Positions 8,643 through 17,186 of a DNA stretch of 64,000 nt are shown here, one piece after another. The position numbers and the translations under genes were made by a program. The notes beneath the pieces are model-generated. The model saw nothing but the letters and a program-made list of their open reading frames with translations. It was not told the DNA's origin and searched no databases. Position 1 is the first letter of the stretch; every line of letters starts with the position of its first letter. Origin of the DNA: Anoxybacter fermentans (GTDB taxonomy: Bacteria > Bacillota > Halanaerobiia > DY22613); assembly GCF_003991135.1 (NCBI RefSeq), contig NZ_CP016379.1:3100001-3164000 (forward strand), written 5' to 3'.

Positions 8643-9087
8643 GGGTTTTTATATACTCCTTTTAATCCTGGCTATGGGGATGTTGTCGCGTTCTAAGCTG
8701 GTTATGCTGACAGCTTCTATTCTGTTAATTTTTCGCATTTTGCATTTGCAAAGGTTCTTTAAATTTCTTTCTAACAATGGGATTAATATGGGGCTTTTGT
8801 TATTGGTGATGACAGTACTGATTCCTTTTGCTACTGACCAGGTAACTTTGAAAGATTTGAAGGATACTATGACTTCTTTTTCAGGTATTATAGCGATTCT
8901 GGGAGGGCTTTTGGCAACCAAACTAAACGGGATGGGGCTTAATCTTTTAAAAGTTGAACCCCAACTGGTCATTGGCATGGTGGTAGGTTCTATTATAGGG
9001 ATTATCTTTTGGGGTGGTGTGCCCGTTGGGCCTTTGATGGCCGGAGGATTAACAGCTCTTTTTATCAAAATCCTGGGGCTTTTATAG
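8641..9087 (+). CDS. DUF441 membrane protein (UPF0756, YtwI-like)
   Basis: A 148-aa hydrophobic protein with four or so membrane helices, matching the DUF441/UPF0756 family (B. subtilis YtwI, E. coli YeaL). Conserved stretches include LLVMTVLIPFAT and GSIIGIIFWGGVPVGPLMAGG. The molecular function of the family is unknown. It is 60 bp after comB and is followed closely by a small single-helix peptide gene, so it may be the third gene of a com operon. Confidence 0.8.
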   Translation: MGFYILLLILAMGMLSRSKLVMLTASILLIFRILHLQRFFKFLSNNGINMGLLLLVMTVLIPFATDQVTLKDLKDTMTSFSGIIAILGGLLATKLNGMGLNLLKVEPQLVIGMVVGSIIGIIFWGGVPVGPLMAGGLTALFIKILGLL

Positions 9088-9105
9088 TAAAGGAGAGAAT
9101 TTAAA

Positions 9106-9246
9106 ATGCTTATTATATCATTCATAGTGGTGATGATTTTTATCTGGCTGGTTTTCAATCATCCCTTTAAAGGAAAAGAGGTTCAGGATACTTATAATTA
9201 TTTTTTAAAGGAGAAGAGAAATAATGAACAAAAGAGTAGAGTTTGA
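9106..9246 (+). CDS. Small single-pass membrane peptide (46 aa), unknown
   Basis: Begins at ATG 9106 behind AAAGGAGAG, 18 bp after the DUF441 stop. Residues 2-18 (LIISFIVVMIFIWLVFN) form one membrane helix, followed by a charged tail ending NEQKSRV. I do not recognise a family. The good ribosome site and membrane-helix pattern support a real gene, probably cotranscribed with DUF441. Confidence 0.5.
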   Translation: MLIISFIVVMIFIWLVFNHPFKGKEVQDTYNYFLKEKRNNEQKSRV

Positions 9247-9276
9247 GAAACATTTCCTGGGCAATATAAACTGTTA

Positions 9277-10526
9277 TCAATTGTTGTCAGGAAGAAGTTT
9301 TTGTTCTTTTAATAAGATCAAGGTCAGACTGGCAGCGAGAAAGGCGGTACTTGTACCAAACCAGAACATCATTTTTTCGCTGATTTTAAAGAGTAAGCTA
9401 AAAGTTGGAGGCCCGATGGCTACTCCGAGAAAACGGAGGCTGCTGTATAAGCTGGTTACCCCGCCCGCTGCTCACTGGTTGTACTACTGGTAACCAGGGT
9501 GTTTACTGAAGTAAGGACGAATCCACTGCCTAAGCCCATGATGGTCAGTATTCCCACATAAATGTAAGGTTTTTTTAAAAAGGGGAGAAAGAATAATGCA
9601 GAGCCGACAATAGTTAAACCTGTAATGATGGCTATTTTAAAGAATTTACCCTTTTGTTTAAGATAACGTCCGGTCAGATAAGAGAATGAGGACATAAATA
9701 AAATGGGAATGGCAATGATTAACCCTTTAGTCAGTCCTTTTAAATTATATTCTTTTTCCAGGATATCTGAGACATGAGATAAGACTCCAAAAAGGATAAA
9801 AAGGACAGCCATGCCTGCAAAGAGGCTGATCAGAAGGGACGGTCCTTTTTCTCTAAAGATTTGTAATATTTTTTTGAGATAGGAAGAGAGTTTTTCTTTC
9901 TGGCCTTGATGAGTTGGTTCTTGAGTAAGGAAGAAGACACCTAAAGAAATAGGGATAGCCAGAATGGCATAGGAGAAGAATAATGCCCGCCAGGAGATTA
10001 GAGCAACAGCTGAACCCAGGACAGGACTTATAACTTTGCCTATTCCGTTGGCAGCTTCGATAACACCCATTGCTTCACTCCGGTCATTAGATTTATATAA
10101 ATCCCCAACCATAGCCATAACAATGGGGGCTGTACCTGCAGCACCTATTCCTTGAACCACCCGTCCGATAAGGATGATTAAATATGAGTCATCCAAAAGA
10201 GTTGCGCCAAGTCCTGAGATAATCCCGCCCAGGCCATATACTAAAACTGAAGGAACAATAATTATTTTACGCCCATATTTATCTGAAAGAAATCCTAATA
10301 TTGGAATAGAAAGCCCGGCTGCAGTAGAAAAAAGGGTAATGAGAAGACCGACCTGAAATTGGTTTATATCCAGGGCGGACTTAATTTTAGGAAATTCTGG
10401 GATTAACATGGAATTTCCCAGAACCATCAAAAGTGGAACCGCACTTAAAGCCATAAGTGCAATATTTGATGTGCCCTGTGAGGTAGACCGATCTGATTTT
10501 TTTTGTTGATTTGATCTGTTTTTCAT
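9277..10526 (-). pseudogene. MFS drug-efflux-like transporter with a frameshift
   Basis: DHA1-type major facilitator with motif A GFLSDKYGRKIII. The frame from ATG 10526 (behind GGAGG) stops early at 9456-9458, after TSSTTSEQRAG. The rest of the protein continues in another frame of the minus strand: TSLYSSLRFLGVAIGPPTFS, then a final helix and the stop TGA at 9277-9279. The break coincides with a GGGG run, and one extra G would restore a full-length protein of about 416 aa. It is either a recent natural frameshift, a phase-variable tract or a sequencing error. Confidence 0.8.
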
Positions 10527-10960
10527 GACATTTTTACCTCCAATATTTAGCCCTGTTCTCAAATTAGGCTGTCTTAAAAATGAAGTAATTATACTTTCTG
10601 ATGAAATTCTTTCAGATTTTGTGTACAAAAGCTATAAACATATTCCAATAGTATATTTAATCTGGTTAGACTGTCGTAAATTAGGGTTTAAACAAGAGAG
10701 CCTTTTAAGAAAGCAAAAGTGGTTTTTAATGATGGAAGCTGATTTGGCTCTGGTAAAGAAGGTTTTAAAAGAATTCATATGGTTGCTCTCGTTCCATCTT
10801 AGAAGGAGGGTTAAAGAGAATAGAGAAAGCTGTAAAAAGCTTAAAAGAAGAGGCCTATTTTTTCAGGCTTTTTTTATTAAATTCACAAATTGCCTGTTTA
10901 ATACATATTCTGAGAGAGGAATGAGAAAGCCAGAATGGGGATGGATTTTTTTGTTGGGGG
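10527..10960. other. Intergenic region with a terminator and a possible GNAT fragment
   Basis: No intact gene seen. On the plus strand one frame reads KLGFKQESLLRKQKW near 10678-10722, which resembles the C-terminal motif of GNAT acetyltransferases, but nothing else of the fold is present. GGCCT...AGGCTTTTTTT at 10853-10875 looks like a plus-strand terminator. The region separates the broken MFS gene from the yeiH pair. Confidence 0.4.
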
Positions 10961-10969
10961 GTGAAAAGG

Positions 10970-11086
10970 TTGAAGAAACTTCTCTTTGAACGAATTGGGG
11001 TTAGCACAGACTGGAAGGCTGTATTAATTGCTGCTGTTCTGCTAGGGTTGATTAAACTGGGTGTAATCACTATAGTACCGTGGTAA
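10970..11086 (+). CDS. Small membrane peptide upstream of yeiH (38 aa)
   Basis: Reads from TTG 10970 (or GTG 10961) as MKKLLFERIGVSTDWKA, then one membrane helix VLIAAVLLGLIKLGVITIV, ending PW. GGGGGG at 10956-10961 supplies the ribosome site for the TTG start. It ends 58 bp before yeiH on the same strand. The pattern of charged N-terminus, DWKA motif and single helix suggests a small partner subunit of the transporter. No function is known to me. Confidence 0.6.
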   Translation: MKKLLFERIGVSTDWKAVLIAAVLLGLIKLGVITIVPW

Positions 11087-11143
11087 AAAGAGTTTATCTG
11101 CTTTTATCACAATTGATTTTTACTAAACGGGAGGATTGATATT

Positions 11144-12184
11144 GTGCAGGGCCAACAAGCGCAGGTTCTGGTTGTAGAAAAAGGATATTTTCAGAAATAT
11201 TTTAAGAAGATTCCAGGAATTCTACTCTTATTCTTTGTCGGGTATGTTGCAAAAATTATAGCCGGTTATATTCCGCATGTGGATTACATATTGGTGGCTA
11301 TTACTATCGGAATGGTTATTTCTAATACGGTAGGAGTGCCAGAGGTTTTTGTGCCGGGTGTGAATACCTATGAGTTATGGTTAAAAATTGGGATTGTTTT
11401 TCTGGGAGCCAAATTAGCTTTAGGGAATGTTTTGAATCTGGGAGCCGTTGGGTTAACCATGGTTATAGTAGAGATTATTGTTTCGATTGTTACCGTTACC
11501 TGGCTTGCGAGAAAGTTTGGATTACCGGAAAAAACAGGTTCACTTTTAGCTATTGGGGTAGGAATTTGCGGAGTTTCTGCAATCATTGGTGCAACCGGAG
11601 CCATCAATGCAAAAGAAAGGGATTCATCTCTGGCTATTGCAACAATTTTGATCTTTGGAGCCGGGATGATCTTTATCTTCCCATACCTGGGTCATTTGTT
11701 GGGTCTTAGTGATAAAGCCTTTGGATTATGGGCTGGTCTGGCTGTAGATAATACGGCTGAGGCCGTTGCAACCGGGTTTGTTTTTTCCGAAGCTGCGGGT
11801 CAGATTGCAACTCTCACCAAACTCTGCCGGAATGCCCTGATGGGGATTGTTATTCTAATATTTGCTATTTACTATGCACAAAAAGGGATGGCTTCTGGTG
11901 TAAAGCATAAGGGAAGGTTTATATGGAGTAAGTTTCCTAAGTTTCTTTTAGGTTTTCTATTGGTCTCAATTCTGGTAACTTTTGGATTTTTCAGTAAAGG
12001 TGAGATAAAAGCTATTAATAATCTGGCTAAATGGGCATTTATGCTCACTTTTGCCGGAGTTGGCTTTAGAACCAGGTTTTCAGAGATGAAAAAAGCAGGT
12101 CTTAAAGCTTTTCTGGTTGGCCTGGGAGCAGAATTTATGGTAAGTATAGTGACATTGGTGATGATAGTTTTAGTTTATCTTTAA
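11144..12184 (+). CDS. yeiH: YeiH family putative sulfate exporter (UPF0324)
   Basis: A 346-aa polytopic membrane protein of the YeiH/UPF0324 (PF03601) family, often annotated as a sulfate or sulfite exporter. Typical segments are ELWLKIGIVFLGAKLALG, GVGICGVSAIIGATGAI and AVDNTAEAVATGFVFS, with about 10 helices. The GTG start follows GGGAGG. A sulfite/sulfate link would fit the nearby comA, which consumes sulfite, but this is inference. It is preceded by a 38-aa membrane peptide. Confidence 0.85.
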   Translation: MQGQQAQVLVVEKGYFQKYFKKIPGILLLFFVGYVAKIIAGYIPHVDYILVAITIGMVISNTVGVPEVFVPGVNTYELWLKIGIVFLGAKLALGNVLNLGAVGLTMVIVEIIVSIVTVTWLARKFGLPEKTGSLLAIGVGICGVSAIIGATGAINAKERDSSLAIATILIFGAGMIFIFPYLGHLLGLSDKAFGLWAGLAVDNTAEAVATGFVFSEAAGQIATLTKLCRNALMGIVILIFAIYYAQKGMASGVKHKGRFIWSKFPKFLLGFLLVSILVTFGFFSKGEIKAINNLAKWAFMLTFAGVGFRTRFSEMKKAGLKAFLVGLGAEFMVSIVTLVMIVLVYL

Positions 12185-12196
12185 CTATTTATAATA

Positions 12197-12398
12197 AATT
12201 AAATTGCAAAAAGCTAATTTTGAGTTGTTAACCATTTTAGTGAGATTGAAAAGAATGGTTTCATTACAGGAGGTGATAAGCTGGGTCTAAGGGTCGGAAG
12301 GATCCATTGATTAGTGTGCCTTATTTCGACTCAAAGCGAACTTTAAATGGTTTAAAAAATTTCTTTTGAAGTGAAAAATTAGTTTTTTCAGTAAAATC
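12197..12398 (+). repeat. Palindromic interspersed element, copy 3, with 6-bp target duplication
   Basis: From AATTAAATTGCAAAAAGCT to TTTTTTCAGTAAAATC. It is flanked on both sides by ATAATA (12191-12196 and 12399-12404). It contains the central TACAGGAGGTGATAAGC region. The arms are more diverged than in copies 5, 6, 12 and 14. Confidence 0.85.
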
Positions 12399-12404
12399 AT
12401 AATA

Positions 12405-12576
12405 GCGTTAATTTATGAGCAACTTTTTAAGCCTATTTGCATTATAGAATATAACGAATTTTATAGAATGTTTTTTTTGCTTACCATCATATAGTCAAGA
12501 TGGATGGTCTGGAAGAGTCTCAAAGATAAAAAAATCAATGAGAAGATTGGATTTATTCAGAGATTGAATAGGATTA
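12405..12576. other. Intergenic stretch with no gene seen
   Basis: AT-rich DNA between element copy 3 and the chemoreceptor terminator. I see no reading frame with a ribosome site. It holds a weak ACCATC/GATGGT inverted pair near 12484-12510. Confidence 0.4.
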
Positions 12577-12608
12577 GAAAAATCGGGTCAAAATTGACCC
12601 GATTTTCT
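12577..12608 (-). terminator. Terminator of the chemoreceptor gene
   Basis: AAAATCGGGTCAA pairs perfectly with TTGACCCGATTTT. It is bidirectional and lies 25 bp beyond the stop of the minus-strand chemoreceptor. Confidence 0.85.
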
Positions 12609-12632
12609 TATAAACCACAATTGTATTTTTTT

Positions 12633-14696
12633 TTATTTATATTTAAATTGTTCAATTAATTGTTTCAACTCTTCTGCCATTTGGTGCAATTTTTCAGCTG
12701 AAGTGGAAATCTCTTCAATAGTTGCTGTCTGTTCTTCAGTAGAAGCAGATACTTCTTCAGCACTTGCTGAAGTCTGTTGGGCAATAACAGCCACTTCTTC
12801 AATTTTCTCCAGGATTTGATTACTGAAATCAGTAATTTTTTCAATATATGTATTGGCTTTATTAGCAAATTCTAGATTATCTTTAGCTGCGGAAACAATC
12901 TCATCAAAAATACCTGAGGTTGTTTCCACTACTTTATTTCCGGCTTTTACTTCTTTAATTCCATGCTCCATAGCTATATTAACCTTGGAGGTTTCTTCCT
13001 GGGTTTCTTTGATTAGTTTACCAATCTCTTCAGCAGAAGTTACTGTTTCTTCGGCCAGGGCTTTAATTTCGTCTGCAACTACTGCAAATCCTTTTCCAGC
13101 TTCACCAGCTCTAGCAGCTTCGATTGCTGCATTTAAAGCCAGTAACTGAGTCTGGTTAGCTATTCGGTTAATAATTTCGACAATTTCATTGATCTTATTT
13201 GATTTATTTACCAATTCATTTACAACTGCCGACGTCTCGGTAATGGTATTTTGAATCTGGTTCATCTGATTTCTAATCTTTTCTATAGCCTTTTTACCTT
13301 CTTGAGCACTTTGAGATGTTTTTTGAGCAGATTCGCCAACCTGTGTTCCCATTTTTCCTAATTCTACAACTTCTTTTGATAAAAGCCGGGTCATTGATGC
13401 GGCTTTTTCCATTGTATTGGATTGTTCATTTGCTCTAGAAGCTACCTCTTCTATTGAAGCGGAGATCTCCTCTGAGACAGCAGTGGAATCTAAAGAAGCT
13501 TTTGATAGTTGATTGCTAGCAGAATTAACAAAATCAGATACAGATGCAATTTTTTCAATCAAATTACAAAGTTTTTCAGTCATTGTATTAAAACCTTTAC
13601 CTACTTCACCAACTTCATCCTTTGATTTAATGTTTGCTTTCACTGTTAAATCTCCCAATGCTGCTTTATTAAATGCCTCTTTTAAATTAATTAAAGGTTT
13701 GGAAATGGTTCTGGCAAGTATAAAACCTAATGCAGCAGCAAGGATAAGTGCTGTAATTGTTAATCCTAATAGTAAATTTCTTAAATTTATCATTTCTTTT
13801 AATGCTTCTTTTTTGGTTCCTGTAACTGCAAGGATATGTCCATTTGCTAAATGGGAATAACCTAATATTTTGTCCTGTCCTTTGTAATTATATTCTATTA
13901 CGCCTGAATGTTTTGTTTTTATGGTTTCAGCAAGAGATTTAAAAAAGCCATTTTCTATGGTTTTAAGATTGTCGTTTTCAGTAAAATTAGGGTGAGCTAA
14001 AAAATTATAATTTTCATTCATTAAAAAAGCATATCCTGTATCATAAACCTCTATATCCAATACTGCTTGCCGAAACTTTTCAAAAGAAACATCTATTCCT
14101 GCTACGCCAATTAAAGTATTATCAATATAGATAGGTTCTGTATATGAAATCACATATTTATTGGTAACAGGGTTTATAAATGGGAGAGTCCATAAACCTT
14201 TTCCCATTTTAATTGGGTTATAATACCAGGCCATATCCGGATTATCAGGTGTAAATTTGTTAATACTCAATTTAGCTTGTTTTTTAAAATTACCATTTTC
14301 ATTTTCATCAGCATACCAGATTTGATAAATGTCTCCTGTTAATTCTGGATTAAGGACAAAATAAACTCCTATGGCTCCTGCAGTATTCTTTCCAAAATCC
14401 TTAATGATGGGATCTAGTACACTAAGAGAATGTTTTAAAATTTCATCGTTTTTAAGATGGTCAACTTTTAATGAATTTGAAACAGTAATTGATATACTTC
14501 TTACAACACATTCATATTGAACAACACTCTGGGAAAATAGATTAGCTGTATTTTCAGCCATTAGGAGTAATTTTTTATATGCTTCCTGTTGAATAACATC
14601 TGAACTTTTAATAATACTTATACTACCCACTAACAATGCAATTATGGCAGAACAAACTACAATGGCAAGGATAATTTTGGAGCTGATTTTTTTCAT
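12633..14696 (-). CDS. Methyl-accepting chemotaxis protein with Cache sensor
   Basis: Transmembrane chemoreceptor, 687 aa. TM1 is at about residues 8-29, followed by a roughly 270-residue extracytoplasmic double-Cache-like sensor (contains [16 protein letters not shown], typical of dCache). TM2 is near 306-326, then HAMP and the cytoplasmic signalling domain. The hairpin tip is [20 protein letters not shown]. It signals to CheA/CheW, which are not in this window. The start follows GAGGAGG. Upstream on the same strand lie a structured leader, an IS and a c-di-GMP riboswitch. The ligand is unknown. Confidence 0.93.
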   Translation of the reverse strand: MKKISSKIILAIVVCSAIIALLVGSISIIKSSDVIQQEAYKKLLLMAENTANLFSQSVVQYECVVRSISITVSNSLKVDHLKNDEILKHSLSVLDPIIKDFGKNTAGAIGVYFVLNPELTGDIYQIWYADENENGNFKKQAKLSINKFTPDNPDMAWYYNPIKMGKGLWTLPFINPVTNKYVISYTEPIYIDNTLIGVAGIDVSFEKFRQAVLDIEVYDTGYAFLMNENYNFLAHPNFTENDNLKTIENGFFKSLAETIKTKHSGVIEYNYKGQDKILGYSHLANGHILAVTGTKKEALKEMINLRNLLLGLTITALILAAALGFILARTISKPLINLKEAFNKAALGDLTVKANIKSKDEVGEVGKGFNTMTEKLCNLIEKIASVSDFVNSASNQLSKASLDSTAVSEEISASIEEVASRANEQSNTMEKAASMTRLLSKEVVELGKMGTQVGESAQKTSQSAQEGKKAIEKIRNQMNQIQNTITETSAVVNELVNKSNKINEIVEIINRIANQTQLLALNAAIEAARAGEAGKGFAVVADEIKALAEETVTSAEEIGKLIKETQEETSKVNIAMEHGIKEVKAGNKVVETTSGIFDEIVSAAKDNLEFANKANTYIEKITDFSNQILEKIEEVAVIAQQTSASAEEVSASTEEQTATIEEISTSAEKLHQMAEELKQLIEQFKYK

Positions 14697-14788
14697 TATA
14701 CTTCCTCCTCATATGTAATTTATTAAAAAAAGTTTTATAGTGTAAAGCCTTGTAAATCAAAGGCTTTTCCACATCTAAAAATTTACTG

Positions 14789-14980
14789 AAAATGTTATTC
14801 CAGAGAGCGTAAACTTACGCAAAAAGAGGTGACTGATACTCCAGTTTAAAAAACTTAACAAAAAAGTGAAGACACTAAGTGTTACTGCACAATCCAAAAG
14901 AATCTGCTTTACCAGCAGGAATATTCATCAATCCACGCAGTCAACTCATAGGTTTTCACTTACCTCAAAAATAACATTTT
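14789..14980 (-). promoter_or_regulatory. Structured leader region of the chemoreceptor gene, type unknown
   Basis: An 11-bp perfect inverted pair (14789-14799 with 14970-14980) encloses nested stems. These are GAGGT/ACCTC (14826-14830 with 14962-14966), ACTGC/GCAGT, CTGCT/AGCAG, ACACT/AGTGT and GCGTAA/TTACGC (14807-14820). A possible minus-strand promoter overlaps its upstream edge. It does not match the c-di-GMP-I, c-di-GMP-II, T-box or other riboswitch consensus I know. It could be a regulatory RNA or a degenerate mobile-element end. Confidence 0.4.
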
Positions 14981-14996
14981 TAACATAAATAGTCAA
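14968..14996 (-). promoter_or_regulatory. Possible promoter of the chemoreceptor gene
   Basis: On the minus strand: -35 TTGACT (14991-14996), 17-bp spacer, -10 TATTTT (14968-14973). If real, transcription begins near 14961, inside the structured region. The outer 11-bp stem would then be DNA-level only. Confidence 0.45.
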
Positions 14997-15202
14997 GACT
15001 TACAGAGAAATTTTAAACTAAAAACTTTATTATATTTTCACAATTTATTTAAGTTTAAAAATTTTTTGTGTTTTCTGCGTGGAAAATACGTTAAATTAGG
15101 ATATAATTATTTTTGATTTTTTTGAAAATAAGGTTTTTATTATTAAAAATATTTTGGGTCTATAATTAATGTTGTGAAGAAAAAATTATAAAAAATAAAA
15201 AG

Positions 15203-15270
15203 GCATTTGCTGGCTCCGTTGAATTAATTAGTTGCGAACTAAAAACCAAAGAAAGGAGTCCAGCAAATGC
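15203..15270 (+). promoter_or_regulatory. Hairpin masking the transposase ribosome site and start codon
   Basis: GCATTTGCTGGCTCC (15203-15217) pairs with GGAG (15255-15258) plus CCAGCAAATGC (15260-15270) with one bulged T. The paired strand contains the ribosome site GGAG and the ATG at 15267. Transcripts entering from outside the IS would fold this way and be poorly translated. Confidence 0.65.
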
Positions 15271-16469
15271 AATATAATAATATCATAAAATTTCTTGATT
15301 TGCCAGACATTATTGCAACTGAAATTATTTCAACGGAGGACAGATATATTTTTATCGCTGAAGCAAAGAAAAATCACATTGTGTGTCCTCAGTGTGGTAA
15401 TATCACTAATAAAATCCATGATACAAAATGGCAAAATATTAGAGACATCCCCATAAGAGGTAAACTAGTAATCATTAGACTTCTAAAGAAAAGATATCGT
15501 TGTCCTTATTGTCATAAGAGGGGTATCCCTGAAAAATATGAAAGTATTGATAAATATGCCCGTAAAACCAAACGCTTTGATAAATATCTTGCTAAAGAAA
15601 CTGTCAGCAAGGATTATTCTAAAGTTGCTAGAGAAAACGGGTTAAGTTATACAGCTGTTAATAATGCAGTTAAAAAAGTAGTTGACCCTCTCATTAAACA
15701 ACAAGTTTCAAAACTTAGTCAATTAAAAGCCATCAGTATCGATGAATTTGCAGTTTTAAAACGCCATAAATATGGAGTTAGCATTACAGATCCAATTAAT
15801 CGGGAGTTAATTGACATTTTACCTACTCGCAAAAAGGATGATTTAATTGACTACTTTAATTGTTGGGAAGATGAACAAAGACGACAGATTCAATCGATCT
15901 CTATGGATATGTGGCGGCCGTTCAAAGCAGTAGCAGATGCAGCATTTACTCATGCAAAAATTGTTATAGATAAATTTCATCTTGTAACTTTAATGAACAG
16001 AGCCCTTGATGAAGTTAGAAAACAAGTTCAACAAACAGTAAATAATCATCAGAGAAGAAAGTTTTTTCAAAGTCGTTTATTACTCCAAAAACGAGCTGAA
16101 GAATTGACAGATGAAGAACATGAAAAGCTCATCAAATTATTTGAACTCAGTCCAGCTCTAGAAAAGGCCTGGGAATTAAAAGAGGAATTCAGAGACTTAT
16201 TGCAGCTAGATGATGTGAAAGAAGCCACCAGAGCTCTAAAAAGGTGGTATAAAGAAGTAATAAAAAGCAAGCTGATGCCTTTTTACCAGGTAAAAAAGAT
16301 AATACAAAGATGGGAAGAAAAAATACTAAATTATTTTAAGACTAAGATAACCAATGGCTTTGCTGAGGGTATCAATAACAAGATTAAATTGATCAAAAGG
16401 ATTGGATATGGTGTTCCAAATGTTATGAATCTAAGGAGAAGAGTATTTAATGCAATGTTAAGTTATTAA
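15267..16469 (+). CDS. ISL3 family transposase
   Basis: DDE-type transposase (400 aa), full length. The N-terminal zinc ribbon has CPQCG near residue 40 and CPYC near 75, then a helix-turn-helix region (YSKVARENGLSYTAVNNAV). The catalytic domain carries Asp in AISIDEF, Asp in SMDMW and Glu in NGFAEGINNKIK, the ISL3 signature. No stop or frameshift is visible, so it is probably active. The GGAG ribosome site is sequestered in a hairpin. Confidence 0.95.
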   Translation: MQYNNIIKFLDLPDIIATEIISTEDRYIFIAEAKKNHIVCPQCGNITNKIHDTKWQNIRDIPIRGKLVIIRLLKKRYRCPYCHKRGIPEKYESIDKYARKTKRFDKYLAKETVSKDYSKVARENGLSYTAVNNAVKKVVDPLIKQQVSKLSQLKAISIDEFAVLKRHKYGVSITDPINRELIDILPTRKKDDLIDYFNCWEDEQRRQIQSISMDMWRPFKAVADAAFTHAKIVIDKFHLVTLMNRALDEVRKQVQQTVNNHQRRKFFQSRLLLQKRAEELTDEEHEKLIKLFELSPALEKAWELKEEFRDLLQLDDVKEATRALKRWYKEVIKSKLMPFYQVKKIIQRWEEKILNYFKTKITNGFAEGINNKIKLIKRIGYGVPNVMNLRRRVFNAMLSY

Positions 16470-16604
16470 ATTTAAATGTTTATTTCAAAATCAATTTACC
16501 AATCAATTCAACGGAGCCAACTTATCTTTCACAACATTTGACGGAGAGCCAATATTTTTAAATTTTTAAAGCTATATTAGTCATAAATTTAAAGAAAAAA
16601 TCAG

Positions 16605-16641
16605 AAAAAAATCTATTCTAGTAGGGAAGCTACCAGAATAG
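16605..16641 (-). terminator. Terminator downstream of the first c-di-GMP riboswitch
   Basis: Read on the minus strand: CTATTCTGGTAG, loop CTTCC, CTACTAGAATAG, then ATTTTTTT. It lies just after the riboswitch aptamer, so it is probably its expression platform. Confidence 0.8.
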
Positions 16642-16660
16642 GTCAATTTTTATATTAAAC

Positions 16661-16766
16661 TAGTGGCAAATGGCTGTCATAGTAGTTAAGTCCAATAATT
16701 TAACTGCCTTAGACCCTATACTTTTGCGTCCTTACCTTTCGATAGATTTGCCTTTTTCACTTGTCA
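16661..16766 (-). promoter_or_regulatory. c-di-GMP-I (GEMM) riboswitch aptamer
   Basis: Minus-strand sequence contains AAAGGCAAATCTATCGAAAG, GGACGCAAAAG, GGGTCTAAGG and CTATGACAGCCATTTGCC, the hallmark boxes of the GEMM aptamer. GGCAAAT/ATTTGCC closes the base. It is very similar to the copy at 50985. Transcription would run toward the minus-strand chemoreceptor, but the ISL3 element now lies between. Confidence 0.85.
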
Positions 16767-16781
16767 GGCCTCTATTATAAT

Positions 16782-17116
16782 TTATTACTATATTGGCAAA
16801 GAAAATCCTTCCGTAAGTATTAAAGAGGAATTTATTATTTTATTCTATCAAAAATAATCATTTTTCCTTTTAATTATTTAGTATTTTTTATATTTTATTA
16901 ATTTTTTTCAATCTACGCATATTATATAGTTCATACAGGTATTTAAGGTTAATGGAGTTTTGTTGTTAATTGAGTCAAAAGAAATTCTATTATAGATAAT
17001 TTAATAACTACATCATCTTAATAATTAGAGAATTAAGATTTGCTTGCTAAGGTTATCGGAAAGGTATTGTCTAAAAGAAATATTATGGAATTTATGATTA
17101 ATTTAACATAAAATTA
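16782..17116. other. AT-rich gap with no gene seen
   Basis: Very AT-rich DNA between the riboswitch promoter region and the promoter of the TPR gene. I see no plausible reading frame, repeat copy or strong hairpin. Confidence 0.4.
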
Positions 17117-17145
17117 TTGATTATACAAAGAAAGAGTAATATAAT
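17117..17145 (+). promoter_or_regulatory. Promoter of the TPR gene
   Basis: -35 TTGATT (17117-17122), 17-bp spacer, perfect -10 TATAAT (17140-17145). Confidence 0.75.
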
Positions 17146-17186
17146 AGAGTTGAGGAAATTTTAAAAAATACCTAGAGGTGTTATAT

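Larger units (their letters stand above)
15156..16550 (+). mobile_element. Insertion sequence of the ISL3 family, 1395 bp, intact
   Basis: The ends are GGGTCT...AATGTTGTGAAGA on the left and, reading inward from the right, GGCTCTCCGTCAAATGTTGTGAAAGA. This gives related inverted repeats in the ISL3 style. It is flanked by the exact 8-bp direct repeat AATATTTT (15148-15155 and 16551-16558), the duplication size known for this family. A second inner inverted pair GGCTCCGTTGAATT occurs at 15212-15225 and 16505-16518. One intact transposase gene. It lies between a c-di-GMP riboswitch and the chemoreceptor. Confidence 0.93.

Noticed and set aside
9224-9493. Plus-strand 89-aa frame
   Set aside because: It is antisense to the frameshifted C-terminus of the MFS gene, whose helices read clearly on the minus strand.
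10525-10989. Plus-strand 154-aa frame
   Set aside because: The first part is antisense to the MFS start and it runs through a terminator-like hairpin into the small peptide upstream of yeiH; only a short GNAT-like motif is suggestive.
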